Positions 8,175-16,498 of a stretch of 44,712 nucleotides of DNA are shown here, piece after piece. Both the position numbers and the translations under genes were made by a program. Source of the stretch: an uncultured Pseudomonadota bacterium (GTDB lineage: Bacteria > Pseudomonadota > Gammaproteobacteria > Methylococcales > Methylomonadaceae); NCBI GenBank assembly GCA_903876445.1, contig CAIQZX010000118.1, positions 1 through 44,712 of the forward strand, written 5' to 3'. Numbering within the stretch: the stretch's first letter is position 1; each line of letters opens with the position of its first letter. Below the pieces are notes generated by a model. It ran no database searches. It was given only the letters and a program-made list of their open reading frames with translations, and was not told the DNA's origin.

Positions 8175-9428
8175 TTAACGTCCTCTCATATCGTTTTGAC
8201 GACCACGAATTGCCGAATGATCAATGCTTGGCACCGTCATCGGTAAATTATTATTTTGCTGAATGACTGGTTGTTCAACGGTTGCTGACGAAACGTGCGG
8301 TGCATTGATAACAGGCGACGCATTTGCGGGATTTTGCGTGGCTTGTGCGAATTTATCGAGCGGTAAATACATGACATTACTGCCATTTTTAACATCGACA
8401 ATCACATTATTTGTATTACTTAAAACCGATTCCATTGCGTCAATATATAAACGTTTTCGTGTAATTTCAGGTGCTTTCGTATATTCGGTTAAAAGCTGTG
8501 AAAAACGACTTGTTTCACCTTGTGCTTGCGCTAAAACTTGTTCTTTATAGCCTTCAGCTTCTTGTATTTTTCGCGCCGCTGCACCGCGAGCTTTAGGAAT
8601 AACGTCATTCGCATAGGCTTGCGCTTCATTGATTAAGCGTTGTTCATCTTCACGCGCTTTAATCGCATCTGCAAACGCATTTTGGACTTGTTCAGGCGGC
8701 TGTGCATCTTGCAAGTTCACGCTGGTAACTTGTACGCCCGAATTATAACTATCCATCACTTCTTGAATTTCTTTTTTGATTTGCGCGACGATTTCACCGC
8801 GCCCTTCCGTCAATACGAAATCCATTGTACTACCGCCAATAACACCGCGTTGTGCGCTTTCGGTAACGTGTTTCAAAGTAGCCGCAGGATTTGTAACATT
8901 AAAAATAAAGGCTTTTGCATCTTTAACTTGATATTGAACCGCTAAACGAACATCAACATAATTTTCATCTTTTGTTAACATCAACGCTTCTTTCGGAACA
9001 GAGCCGCCATTGGCTAAATCGCCGCTCCCGTTACTACGATAACCAACTTCAATAAATCGTTGCTGCTTCACATTGACCAGAGCGACTTGTTCAATCGGAG
9101 CCGGTAAATGCCAATTTAAACCCGCTTGCGTTGTGCCGATATACTTTCCAAAGCGTGTTTCAACACCATGATTTCCTTCGTCTACAATATAAAAACCGCT
9201 TAATCCCCAAATAATCCCAGCACCTACTGCGAGTAGCCCCAAGCCTTTAAGCGAATTCCCTGAAAAACCATCGCCATTTTCGCCGCCGCCATTGTTGCCG
9301 CCACCAAAAATTTTCTCTAACTTGATCTGCAAAGCGCGAATTGCTTCGTCTAGTTCAGGCGCGTCATCATTACTCGCGCGACCACTCCACGGATCTTTTT
9401 TACCGCCACCTGGTTCATTCCACGACAT
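8175..9428 (-). CDS. hflK: HflK, FtsH protease modulator subunit
   Basis: HflK is the larger SPFH partner of HflC. I place the start at ATG 9428 (417 residues, MSWNEPGGGKKDPWSG), which matches the usual HflK N-terminus and has GGGA seven bases upstream; the longer frame to 9500 adds a stretch unlike the family. The Gly-rich cytosolic N-terminus is followed by a membrane segment (GLGLLAVGAGIIWGLSGFYIV), then the band 7 domain (EGNHGVETRFGKYIGTTQAGLNWHLP) and the helical DAQPPEQVQNAFADAIKARED region. The C-terminal tail is Asn- and Pro-rich and ends near RGRQNDMRGR. Confidence 0.97.
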   Translation of the reverse strand: MSWNEPGGGKKDPWSGRASNDDAPELDEAIRALQIKLEKIFGGGNNGGGENGDGFSGNSLKGLGLLAVGAGIIWGLSGFYIVDEGNHGVETRFGKYIGTTQAGLNWHLPAPIEQVALVNVKQQRFIEVGYRSNGSGDLANGGSVPKEALMLTKDENYVDVRLAVQYQVKDAKAFIFNVTNPAATLKHVTESAQRGVIGGSTMDFVLTEGRGEIVAQIKKEIQEVMDSYNSGVQVTSVNLQDAQPPEQVQNAFADAIKAREDEQRLINEAQAYANDVIPKARGAAARKIQEAEGYKEQVLAQAQGETSRFSQLLTEYTKAPEITRKRLYIDAMESVLSNTNNVIVDVKNGSNVMYLPLDKFAQATQNPANASPVINAPHVSSATVEQPVIQQNNNLPMTVPSIDHSAIRGRQNDMRGR

Positions 9429-9513
9429 AATTATCCCGTATCTTGTTTGTTTTATAGTTAAGTTGCCAACTATTCTAAAGAGGCAAGCCGCAAGGTTCAA
9501 GGCAAAACTTATT

Positions 9514-9696
9514 TTAATTTTTTTGGTAAATTTTTTGTACTAAGTTATAAAACCATTGTGGTCGAAATAATACCACCCACATGAGAGCTAAACCTGAAAT
9601 TGGCACAGGTCCAACTTCCAATATAGTTACAAATAACAACGTAAATAAACAACAAAGCCGGAAAAAGATATTTTGAAGTGACGTGGCGTATTTCAT
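9514..9696 (-). CDS. Small two-helix membrane protein, unknown
   Basis: A 60-residue frame with two hydrophobic segments (about 9-26 and 33-45) around a short VGPVPISG turn, ending with PQWFYNLVQKIYQKN. It lies about 85 bases upstream of hflK on the same strand. Its ATG overlaps the TGA of a preceding 41-codon frame, and its own ribosome binding site is poor, so translation would depend on coupling. The clean two-helix pattern makes it more likely real than a chance frame, but I recognise no family. Confidence 0.45.
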   Translation of the reverse strand: MKYATSLQNIFFRLCCLFTLLFVTILEVGPVPISGLALMWVVLFRPQWFYNLVQKIYQKN

Positions 9697-9818
9697 AAAA
9701 TTTTAGTAAAAACATCATCCGTTAATTTTTCAAAAAAACCCGTTTCTTTAGTTATTTCAGATGGTAAGACGGGAATGATTTCAAACATCCTGCCATTAGC
9801 TTCGTAATCTGTGTGCAT
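9693..9818 (-). CDS. Tiny acidic ORF, possible gene remnant
   Basis: A 41-residue frame starting MHTDYEANGRMFEIIPVLP and ending TDDVFTKIL, with a four-base ATGA overlap into the following small membrane ORF. The open frame extends nine codons upstream of the ATG without another good start, and there is no clear ribosome binding site. The residue composition looks like real protein sequence, so it may be the 3' remnant of a lost gene or a short leader coupled to the next ORF. I cannot identify it. Confidence 0.3.
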   Translation of the reverse strand: MHTDYEANGRMFEIIPVLPSEITKETGFFEKLTDDVFTKIL

Positions 9819-9889
9819 GACTTCGCAATGGTCAGTTATAATTGGTTAATTTCTTTTACAATTTTCACACTAAAATTTAGGATTCAATT

Positions 9890-10738
9890 ATGAAAATGTC
9901 TGCTCAAGAATTTATCGATTGGAAGTCAAAACGCATTACCTTGTTAGCAATGTCCGGTGCTGGAAAAACAACGCTTGCCGATAAATTACCTAAAACAAAA
10001 TGGTACCACTATTCCGGCGATTACCGGATTGGTACGAAGTATTTGAAAGAACCTATTTTAGACAATATAAAACGCCACGCAATGAGCGTACCATTTTTAC
10101 GCGAGCTATTACGCGCCGATTCGTTATACATAAAAAGCAAAATCTCTTTTGATAATTTAACCGCAGTTTCGAGCTTTCTTGGTAAATTGGGTGAGGCAAA
10201 TAAAGGCGGTTTGTCGCTGAAAGAATTTAAATATCGTCAAAATTTACATCGTCAAGCGGAAATTGAAGCGATGCGAGATGTGCCGGCATTTATTCATAAT
10301 GCGGAAGATATTTACGGCTATCAAAATTTTATTAACGATGCCGGTGGAAGTGTTTGTGAATTAGATTGCCCTGAAACGTTAGAAGTTTTAGCGGAAAATA
10401 CATTGATTATTTACATTAAGATTCCACCTGACCTTGAACAAACTATTATCAATCGCGCCAAAAGCGACCCTAAACCATTGTATTACCGCGAAGCCTTTTT
10501 AGACGAAAAATTAACTGAATTTTTAGCTCTGAAAAATTATGCTTCAACTGATGAAATGCCGCCTGATGAATTTGTATCGTGGGTTTTTCCTGAATTATTT
10601 AAATCACGAGTGCCACGTTACGAAGCGATTGCCAACAAATATGGTTACACGATTGACGGAAATGACATGGCGAAAGTTGAAAATGAAGACGAATTTATTG
10701 CGTTAATTGCCACTGCGCTAGCAAAACAAACTGGCTGA
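9890..10738 (+). CDS. P-loop ATPase of unknown role next to metA
   Basis: The 282-residue protein carries a Walker A motif, AMSGAGKTTLA, near residues 19-29, then WYHYSGDYRIGTKYL, which looks like a nucleotide-monophosphate-kinase or adenylylsulfate-kinase-like base. No membrane segment is visible. The start has AGGA about eight bases before the first ATG; a second ATG two codons later is also possible. It ends nine bases before metA with a strong GAGGAGG between them, so both are in one operon. Substrate and partner are unknown; the linkage hints at methionine or sulfur metabolism but does not prove it. Confidence 0.85.
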   Translation: MKMSAQEFIDWKSKRITLLAMSGAGKTTLADKLPKTKWYHYSGDYRIGTKYLKEPILDNIKRHAMSVPFLRELLRADSLYIKSKISFDNLTAVSSFLGKLGEANKGGLSLKEFKYRQNLHRQAEIEAMRDVPAFIHNAEDIYGYQNFINDAGGSVCELDCPETLEVLAENTLIIYIKIPPDLEQTIINRAKSDPKPLYYREAFLDEKLTEFLALKNYASTDEMPPDEFVSWVFPELFKSRVPRYEAIANKYGYTIDGNDMAKVENEDEFIALIATALAKQTG

Positions 10739-10747
10739 GGAGGTAGA

Positions 10748-11812
10748 ATGCCTTTAGTTGCACACACTGATTTACCGACATTTGACCGTCTGCGTGAAGA
10801 GGGCGAAGAAATTATTGATCCACAACGCGCCAGCCAACAAGAAATGCGTGAAATTCATATCGGCTTGTTAAATATGATGCCCGATGCCGCATTAGAAGCA
10901 ACCGAACGGCAATTTTTTCGGCTGGTTGGCGCGTGTAATCAAATTGCCCAATTTCACGTTCATCCATTTACCATTGACGGTCTAAAACGCAGTTCTGAAA
11001 CGCAAGCTCATATTGATAAATACTACGAATCCTTTTCTAAAATCAAAACGGATGGATTAGACGCGCTGATTATTAGTGGCGCGAATGTTACCGGTGAATT
11101 TTTACCAGATGAAGATTTTTGGCAACCGCTAACAGAAGTTTTTTCGTGGGCAAAAGAAAATGTCACGTCCATTCTGTGTTCGTGTTTGGCGACGCACGCC
11201 ATTATTCATTATTGCTACGGCGTGGCACGAACCCGCTTGCCAGAAAAAAAGTGGGGGGTTTTCTCGCATACCTTAGTGGATAAAACACACCCATTGGTCG
11301 TTGAAATTAACACCCGCTTTGATGTTCCACATTCGCGTTTCAATGAAATTTTTCAAAACGATATGGCGCAACACGGCTTGCGGGTTTTAGCTGTCAGTGC
11401 GGATGCTGGCGTGCATTTAGCTACCAGTGTGGATGGATTTCGAATTGTGTTTTTCCAAGGACATCCTGAATACGATGACATTAGTTTACTTAAAGAATAC
11501 AAACGTGAAGTGTTACGTTTTTATCGTAATGAAATAATCGATTATCCGCCCTACCCTGAACATTATTTTAATGATGAGGTAATTGCTATTTTTATCGATT
11601 ACGGTCAACAAGTAACCACAGCAAAATTAACGCAACATCCATGCCCTGAATTTCCCGAAAAAGCGGTGCTTGACTATATTGACAACACTTGGCGCGATAC
11701 CGCGAAGGCGGTTTTTAATAATTGGCTCGGTAAAATTTATCAAATTACTCATCACGATCGACGAATTCCGTTTATGGATGGTGTGAATCCTGAAAATCCA
11801 CTTGGTTTGTAA
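10748..11812 (+). CDS. metA: Homoserine O-acyltransferase of the MetA family
   Basis: MetA acylates homoserine, the first committed step of methionine synthesis. The 354-residue protein has the glutamine-amidotransferase-like fold signatures LLNMMPDAALEATERQF and IISGANVTG. The nucleophile is probably Cys146 in SILCSCLATHA, where most MetA proteins read CWGAQA; Cys144 is close by. The His-Glu pair is in FFQGHPEYD (His239, Glu241). A C-terminal extension (YPEHYFNDEVIAIFIDYG) is longer than in E. coli. Succinyl versus acetyl specificity cannot be decided by eye. The gene follows the P-loop ATPase by nine bases. Confidence 0.9.
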   Translation: MPLVAHTDLPTFDRLREEGEEIIDPQRASQQEMREIHIGLLNMMPDAALEATERQFFRLVGACNQIAQFHVHPFTIDGLKRSSETQAHIDKYYESFSKIKTDGLDALIISGANVTGEFLPDEDFWQPLTEVFSWAKENVTSILCSCLATHAIIHYCYGVARTRLPEKKWGVFSHTLVDKTHPLVVEINTRFDVPHSRFNEIFQNDMAQHGLRVLAVSADAGVHLATSVDGFRIVFFQGHPEYDDISLLKEYKREVLRFYRNEIIDYPPYPEHYFNDEVIAIFIDYGQQVTTAKLTQHPCPEFPEKAVLDYIDNTWRDTAKAVFNNWLGKIYQITHHDRRIPFMDGVNPENPLGL

Positions 11813-11861
11813 TTTAAAATCGCAAAATTTGTATTGAAAGAATTGTAAAAAAGGATAAAAA

Positions 11862-12986
11862 ATGAAAAATCGCGCAAATTTCTGTCGCGCAAAACGCATT
11901 GTGATCAAAATTGGTAGTTCATTACTCACTAAAGGTGGCAAAGGTTTAGATAAAATTGCCATTGCCGAATGGGTCAAACAAATGGCAACTTTACGCAAAC
12001 AAGGTGTCGATGTGATTTTGGTTTCATCGGGTTCGGTAGCGGAAGGTGTTTGGCGTTTAGGTTTGAAAACTCGCCCGACAACGTTACACGAATTACAAGC
12101 TGCGGCGGCGGTTGGACAAATGGGTTTAGTGCGCGTTTTTGATGACACATTTCAACAACACGATTTGCACGCTTCACAAGTTTTATTAACACACGACGAT
12201 TTATCGAATCGCCAACGTTATTTAAACGCCAGAAGTACACTTTTAACGTTGTTAGAGTTCGGCGTAGTTCCGGTTATTAACGAAAATGACACGGTTGCTA
12301 CTGAAGAAATTCGGTTTGGTGATAATGATACCCTTGCTGCACTTGTCGCTAATTTGGTTGAGGCGGATTTGTTGATTATTCTCACGGATCAACAAGGCTT
12401 ATTTACTGCCGATCCGAGCGTGAATCCTGATGCAACGTTAATTTCTCAAATCAACGTCAACGATGACCGCTTAGAAAGTATGGCTGGCGATAGTCGTAGT
12501 GGTTTAGGGCGCGGCGGAATGTCTACAAAAGTTAGAGCCGCCCGATTAGCGGCTCGGTCTGGCGCGTCAACTATTGTAGCAGCGGGGGCAAAATCAAACA
12601 TTATTAACGCCATTTTAAATGGTGAAGAATTCGGCACCCATTTCTTGCCTGACATAGAACCGTTATTAGCACGCAAACGCTGGTTAGCGGGACAATTACA
12701 AGTTAAAGGGCAATTAGTTTTAGACAACGGTGCAGTCGAAATGTTGAAAAACAACGGTAAAAGTCTACTTGCTGTCGGTGTAAAATGGGCAACAGGACAA
12801 TTTGAACGTGGTGAATTAGTGTCTTGTTTAGATTTAAACGGCATCGAAATTGCGCGTGGATTAGTCAATTATGGCAGCGCAGAAACACAGTTGATTGCGG
12901 GTAAAAGCAGTGCAGAATTTGAAATGTTACTCGGTTATGCTGATGATTTAGAATTGATACACCGCGATAATTTAGTGCTTATTTAG
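11862..12986 (+). CDS. proB: Glutamate 5-kinase
   Basis: ProB phosphorylates glutamate at the gamma carboxylate, the first step of proline synthesis. The 374-residue protein has the amino-acid kinase domain (about residues 10-250): VIKIGSSLLT, VILVSSGSVAEG, QVLLTHDDLSNRQRY, VPVINENDTVATEEIRFGDND and GRGGMSTKVRAA. The C-terminal PUA domain covers about 280-365 and ends with the usual EFEMLLGYADDLELIHRDNLVLI-like tail. An AAGGA ribosome binding site precedes the ATG by seven bases. proA is not in the window. The stop codon lies in the first arm of a long hairpin. Confidence 0.97.
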   Translation: MKNRANFCRAKRIVIKIGSSLLTKGGKGLDKIAIAEWVKQMATLRKQGVDVILVSSGSVAEGVWRLGLKTRPTTLHELQAAAAVGQMGLVRVFDDTFQQHDLHASQVLLTHDDLSNRQRYLNARSTLLTLLEFGVVPVINENDTVATEEIRFGDNDTLAALVANLVEADLLIILTDQQGLFTADPSVNPDATLISQINVNDDRLESMAGDSRSGLGRGGMSTKVRAARLAARSGASTIVAAGAKSNIINAILNGEEFGTHFLPDIEPLLARKRWLAGQLQVKGQLVLDNGAVEMLKNNGKSLLAVGVKWATGQFERGELVSCLDLNGIEIARGLVNYGSAETQLIAGKSSAEFEMLLGYADDLELIHRDNLVLI

Positions 12987-13061
12987 CTTTATAATTGCTA
13001 ACTCTCAATGCTCCTTTCGCCATTAAATCGAAAGTGCCGTAGAGTGCAATTGAAAGCTAAA
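12982..13061 (+). other. Long nested imperfect hairpin between proB and argC
   Basis: Four nested paired segments form one extended stem: TTTAGCTTT with AAAGCTAAA, AATTGC with GCAATT, ACTCT with AGAGT, and CTTTCG with CGAAAG, closed by a nine-base loop at 13020-13028. That is 26 base pairs in 80 bases. The proB stop codon is inside the first arm. A short A/T stretch (AAATTTTT) follows, so it could be a terminator, but the structure is much longer than usual and could also be a small mobile palindrome or structured RNA. Confidence 0.6.
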
Positions 13062-13173
13062 AATTTTTAAGGGTTTTGAATTACGACGCATAGAAACCGA
13101 CTTTTTAAGCCTCATAAACAACTATGTTTTGATATAAATTGCTATGAATAATGTAAATTTTGGAAAAAAACGA

Positions 13174-14211
13174 ATGATAAAAGTAGGAATTGTTGGCGGT
13201 ACGGGTTACACGGGTGTGGAATTATTACGCATTTTAGCGTTGCATTCCGGTGTAAAAATTACCGCTGTAACTTCGCGTTCTGATGTAGGAATACGTGTTG
13301 ATGTGTTGTATCCCAATTTGCGCGGTTATTTAGGCGACTTGACATTTTGTGCGCCGTCATTGGAAGAGCTATTTTTGTGTGACGTGGTTTTTTTCGCCAC
13401 GCCAAATGGCACGGCGATGTCAATGGCGAAGGAATTATTAAAAAGCAACATTAAAGTGATTGATTTGTCGGCGGATTTCCGTTTGAAAAATGTTTCTGAA
13501 TGGGAAAAATGGTACGGAATGACGCACGAAAGTTCCGATTTGGTCGCGCAAGCAATTTATGGCTTACCAGAAATTCATCGTGCCGCGTTGAAGAATGCGA
13601 ATTTAATCGCTTGTGCGGGATGTTATCCCACGGCGGTGCAATTAGGATTTTTGCCGTTACTTGAAAAAGAATGTGTCGAATTAAATTTAATTGCCGATGT
13701 AAAATCAGGCGTAAGTGGTGCCGGCAGAAAAGCGGAAATTGCCACGTTAATGAGTGAAACCGGTGAAAGTTTTAAAGCCTACGCTGTCGGCGGACATCGA
13801 CATTTACCTGAAATCACGCAAGGTTTAACTTGGATGGCAAAACAACCGGTTAATTTAACGTTTGTGCCGCATTTAACACCGATGATTCGCGGTATTTACG
13901 CGACATTATATGCAACATTAACGACTCGAATTAGTCCGGAAGAATTGCAATCGCTTTACGAAACGCGGTATGCGAATGAAGAATTTGTAGATGTTTTACC
14001 ATTTGGCTCGCATCCCGATACACGCAATGTGCGCGGCAGTAATCGCTGCCAAATTGCGGTACATTTACCACAAGATGGAAAAACAGTGGTGATTTTGTCA
14101 GTGATTGACAATTTAGTGAAAGGCGCGGCGGGACAAGCTGTACAAGCGATGAATTTATGTTTTGATTTACCAGAAAACCACGGTTTAGCGACTGTCGCGT
14201 TATATCCGTAA
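13174..14211 (+). CDS. argC: N-acetyl-gamma-glutamyl-phosphate reductase
   Basis: ArgC reduces N-acetylglutamyl phosphate to the semialdehyde with NADPH, the third step of arginine synthesis. From ATG 13174 (345 residues, [20 protein letters not shown]) the Rossmann GGTGYTG motif starts at once, as in the family; the ten extra codons from 13144 lack a ribosome binding site and family similarity. The catalytic Cys150 is in [29 protein letters not shown] and [12 protein letters not shown] are family signatures. It stands alone after a structured intergenic gap. Confidence 0.96.
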   Translation: MIKVGIVGGTGYTGVELLRILALHSGVKITAVTSRSDVGIRVDVLYPNLRGYLGDLTFCAPSLEELFLCDVVFFATPNGTAMSMAKELLKSNIKVIDLSADFRLKNVSEWEKWYGMTHESSDLVAQAIYGLPEIHRAALKNANLIACAGCYPTAVQLGFLPLLEKECVELNLIADVKSGVSGAGRKAEIATLMSETGESFKAYAVGGHRHLPEITQGLTWMAKQPVNLTFVPHLTPMIRGIYATLYATLTTRISPEELQSLYETRYANEEFVDVLPFGSHPDTRNVRGSNRCQIAVHLPQDGKTVVILSVIDNLVKGAAGQAVQAMNLCFDLPENHGLATVALYP

Positions 14212-14214
14212 TTC

Positions 14215-14243
14215 TTGACCTAAATGCTAGGAATAGACATAAT
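14215..14243 (+). promoter_or_regulatory. Sigma70-type promoter for erpA
   Basis: TTGACC at 14215-14220 and CATAAT at 14238-14243 are separated by 17 bases, close to the sigma70 consensus (TTGACA, 17, TATAAT). It starts just after the argC stop and leaves a leader of about 35 bases before the erpA ATG at 14283. I see no obvious IscR site. Confidence 0.6.
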
Positions 14244-14282
14244 CCAACTCACTTTTAACTCTTACATTCAGGTTTATTATTT

Positions 14283-14615
14283 ATGGCAACCCCCATCATT
14301 TTTAGCGATAGTGCCGCAACAAAAGTTCACGAATTGATTGTTGAAGAAGGCAATGATAATTTAAAACTGCGCGTTTATGTTTCAGGCGGCGGCTGTTCTG
14401 GATTTCAATATGGATTCACTTTTGATGAAGAAGTAAATGACGATGACACCCAAGTTGAAAAAAATGGTGTCACTGTATTGATTGATTCCACCAGTATTGG
14501 CTATTTGAGCGGCGCGGAAATCGATTATAAAGATGACTTAAATGGCGCACAATTTGTTATTCGCAATCCAAATGCGACAACAACCTGCGGTTGTGGATCG
14601 TCTTTTTCAGCGTAA
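14283..14615 (+). CDS. erpA: ErpA, A-type iron-sulfur carrier
   Basis: ErpA receives Fe-S clusters from scaffold proteins and delivers them to apo-enzymes, including those of respiration and isoprenoid synthesis. The 110-residue protein has the three conserved cysteines of the A-type family: Cys38 in [12 protein letters not shown] and Cys102 and Cys104 in [27 protein letters not shown] and [11 protein letters not shown] match ErpA. The window holds several Fe-S clients (NadA, Nth, the Rieske protein). Confidence 0.96.
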   Translation: MATPIIFSDSAATKVHELIVEEGNDNLKLRVYVSGGGCSGFQYGFTFDEEVNDDDTQVEKNGVTVLIDSTSIGYLSGAEIDYKDDLNGAQFVIRNPNATTTCGCGSSFSA

Positions 14616-14621
14616 TTATTC

Positions 14622-14690
14622 TCGACTCATCGGAAAAGCTCCGCGATACTCCGCCGTTTAGGGCGGGGGGGGTAGTGGTTGGTAGTTCAC
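14622..14690 (+). mobile_element. Solo IS200/IS605-like right-end hairpin remnant
   Basis: Sequence here reads GGAAAAGCTCCGC, then ACTCCGCCGTTTAGGGCGGGG, then a G-rich run and GGTAGTTCAC. The CCGCC...GGGCGG hairpin around GTTTAG, followed by GGTAG and ending TTCAC, is what I recall from the 3' ends of IS200/IS605 tnpB elements (right end and guide-RNA scaffold). No tnpA or tnpB is nearby, so this would be a solo end or a decayed element. A run of eight G lies at 14665-14672. The identification is from memory of the motif and needs an alignment. Confidence 0.4.
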
Positions 14691-14740
14691 ACGATTTCCT
14701 TCATAGAACTGTCCGAAACATTGACATTGATGCCTTCAAA

Positions 14741-15421
14741 ATGCCAAAAAATAAATTATCAGGCGACGGCTTTACCCTCATTGAAGTGTTAATTGCTATG
14801 ACGCTATTAAGTTTAATGATTATTTTACTTTTTAGCAGCTTAACAATCGGTGCAAAAAGTTGGGAGCAAGGTGAAAAAAAAATTTCTGATGTTAATGAAA
14901 TAGCCGTTGTTCAACAATTTTTTAATCACCATCTCGCACACGCAACACCACAATGGAATGATTTCAATCCAGAAAAAGATCGTGTTTTTTCATTTCAAGG
15001 TAAAAAACAATCGCTTCAATTTGTAGCGGCTTTTCCTGCAAGTGCTGAACGAGCAGGATTGCAATTGTTTGAGCTAAAATTCAAGAAGAAAAACAAACAG
15101 TATTTCATTGACGTAACACTAACGCCTTTTTTTCCACTTTTAGAAGGTGAAGAATGGTTTGAAGATACGGTTGAATTGGTACATGGTGTTGAACACTTTG
15201 AGCTTGCGTATTTTGGTTTAAATGATGAAACAGGTGAATATACATGGCAAAACGAATGGTTAAATAAAGAACAACAACCTCGATTAGTGAAAATTTTATT
15301 ACAGCTTGACGATGGGCGTTATATTCCCGAAATGGTTATCTCTTTGAATGTAGATAGCAATTATAGTAATTCGGATTTAGATAGCGTGCCGGTTGAAGAT
15401 GTAACGGAAGCACCGCAATGA
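14741..15421 (+). CDS. gspJ: GspJ, type II secretion minor pseudopilin
   Basis: GspJ is part of the pseudopilus tip complex (with GspI, GspK and GspX-like partners) of the type II secretion system. I start at ATG 14741 (226 residues), which gives a ten-residue leader MPKNKLSGDG before the prepilin peptidase site G/FTLIEVLIAM, with Glu5 present and a hydrophobic helix following. The longer frame from 14591 would give a 60-residue leader unlike the family and runs through erpA's end. The C-terminus is acidic. The stop overlaps the gspK start by four bases. gspI and gspH are not upstream here, so the operon is split. Confidence 0.85.
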   Translation: MPKNKLSGDGFTLIEVLIAMTLLSLMIILLFSSLTIGAKSWEQGEKKISDVNEIAVVQQFFNHHLAHATPQWNDFNPEKDRVFSFQGKKQSLQFVAAFPASAERAGLQLFELKFKKKNKQYFIDVTLTPFFPLLEGEEWFEDTVELVHGVEHFELAYFGLNDETGEYTWQNEWLNKEQQPRLVKILLQLDDGRYIPEMVISLNVDSNYSNSDLDSVPVEDVTEAPQ

Positions 15422-16386
15422 AGCAAAAAGGCGTGGCGTTAATTTTAGTCTTGTGGGTGTTGAGCATTTTAATGTTGATGGCGGGAAGTTTCACAAAAAC
15501 AATGCGGCGTGAATCGGCGGGTGTAAATCACATCAAAGTCAATGCAGAAGCGACAGCGCAAGCACAAGCAGGAATTAGTTTAGCGCAAGCGATGATGTTG
15601 CATGAAGACGAAACAAAACGGTGGCGTATAGACGGAACGCTTTACGAAATTGAAACAGAAACCGCTACAATGCGAATTCGGTTATTATCCGAAACGGGAA
15701 AAATTGATATTAACAGCGTGACGCAACAATTATTGCATCATGTTTTATTGCACGCCCCACTTGAAGCTCAAGCGCAAATAGAATTAGAAAATGCGATTTT
15801 AGATTGGCGTGATGAAGATGAAAATACGCGCCCTTTCGGCGCAGAAAAACCGGAATATAAAGCGGTAAAATTGAATTACGCGCCACGCAATAAACCGTTT
15901 CGTTCGTTGGAAGAATTGCAAATGGTTAAAGGTATGACCGCGAGCGTTTTTGAATGGATGCAATCAATTTTCACTGTTTATGCGGCGGGACAAACGGAAG
16001 TTGATTTGAATTTAGCCACGCGGAATGTATTAAATGTATTACCAGAAATTGATGTGAATTTACTCGATGCGTATTTTTTAGCGCGACATCAATCCATTTT
16101 GAATCACGCGCCAATGCCCATCATTCCTCGCATTGAAAATGCTGCCCAAGCTATGGCGCAAGATGTCAGTACAACAACTGAGGCTGAAGTTGTTCCTGAA
16201 GTTACAGTCGTTAACGTTACAGTGGAAACAATTTTAGATAATGAAGCTAAAGCACGAGTAGATGCCGTAATGGAAAAAATTGATGGTGCAAATAATTTAC
16301 CATTTCAAATTTTAACATGGCTACACAACGCGGATTCCCCTTCACTGTTTAATGAAACACCGGACTTTGTTATGTCAGGACGTTGA
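15418..16386 (+). CDS. gspK: GspK, type II secretion minor pseudopilin
   Basis: GspK caps the type II secretion pseudopilus. The 322-residue protein has a short leader and cleavage site MKQKG/VALILVLWVLSILML that lacks Glu5, as is characteristic of GspK. TGKIDINSV, ILDWRDEDENTRPFGAE and PFRSLEELQMVKGM are the family's helical and calcium-binding region signatures. A C-terminal Val/Thr/Glu-rich stretch at about 235-275 looks like an insertion or linker. It is translationally coupled to gspJ by an ATGA overlap. No gspL or gspM follows; nadA comes next after about 110 bases. Confidence 0.9.
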   Translation: MKQKGVALILVLWVLSILMLMAGSFTKTMRRESAGVNHIKVNAEATAQAQAGISLAQAMMLHEDETKRWRIDGTLYEIETETATMRIRLLSETGKIDINSVTQQLLHHVLLHAPLEAQAQIELENAILDWRDEDENTRPFGAEKPEYKAVKLNYAPRNKPFRSLEELQMVKGMTASVFEWMQSIFTVYAAGQTEVDLNLATRNVLNVLPEIDVNLLDAYFLARHQSILNHAPMPIIPRIENAAQAMAQDVSTTTEAEVVPEVTVVNVTVETILDNEAKARVDAVMEKIDGANNLPFQILTWLHNADSPSLFNETPDFVMSGR

Positions 16387-16498
16387 AATCGCGTCCTATA
16401 TTTCAAAAATTACCACAAAATTTTAGAAAAATAATGCAAAAAACCATTAGGCTATCTATCATGAAACTTTCACTTTCTTTTTTATGAGATAACAAAAA

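Noticed and set aside
14591-14740. Fifty-codon N-terminal extension of gspJ
   Set aside because: It overlaps erpA, crosses the IS-like hairpin and would give an impossible prepilin leader length.
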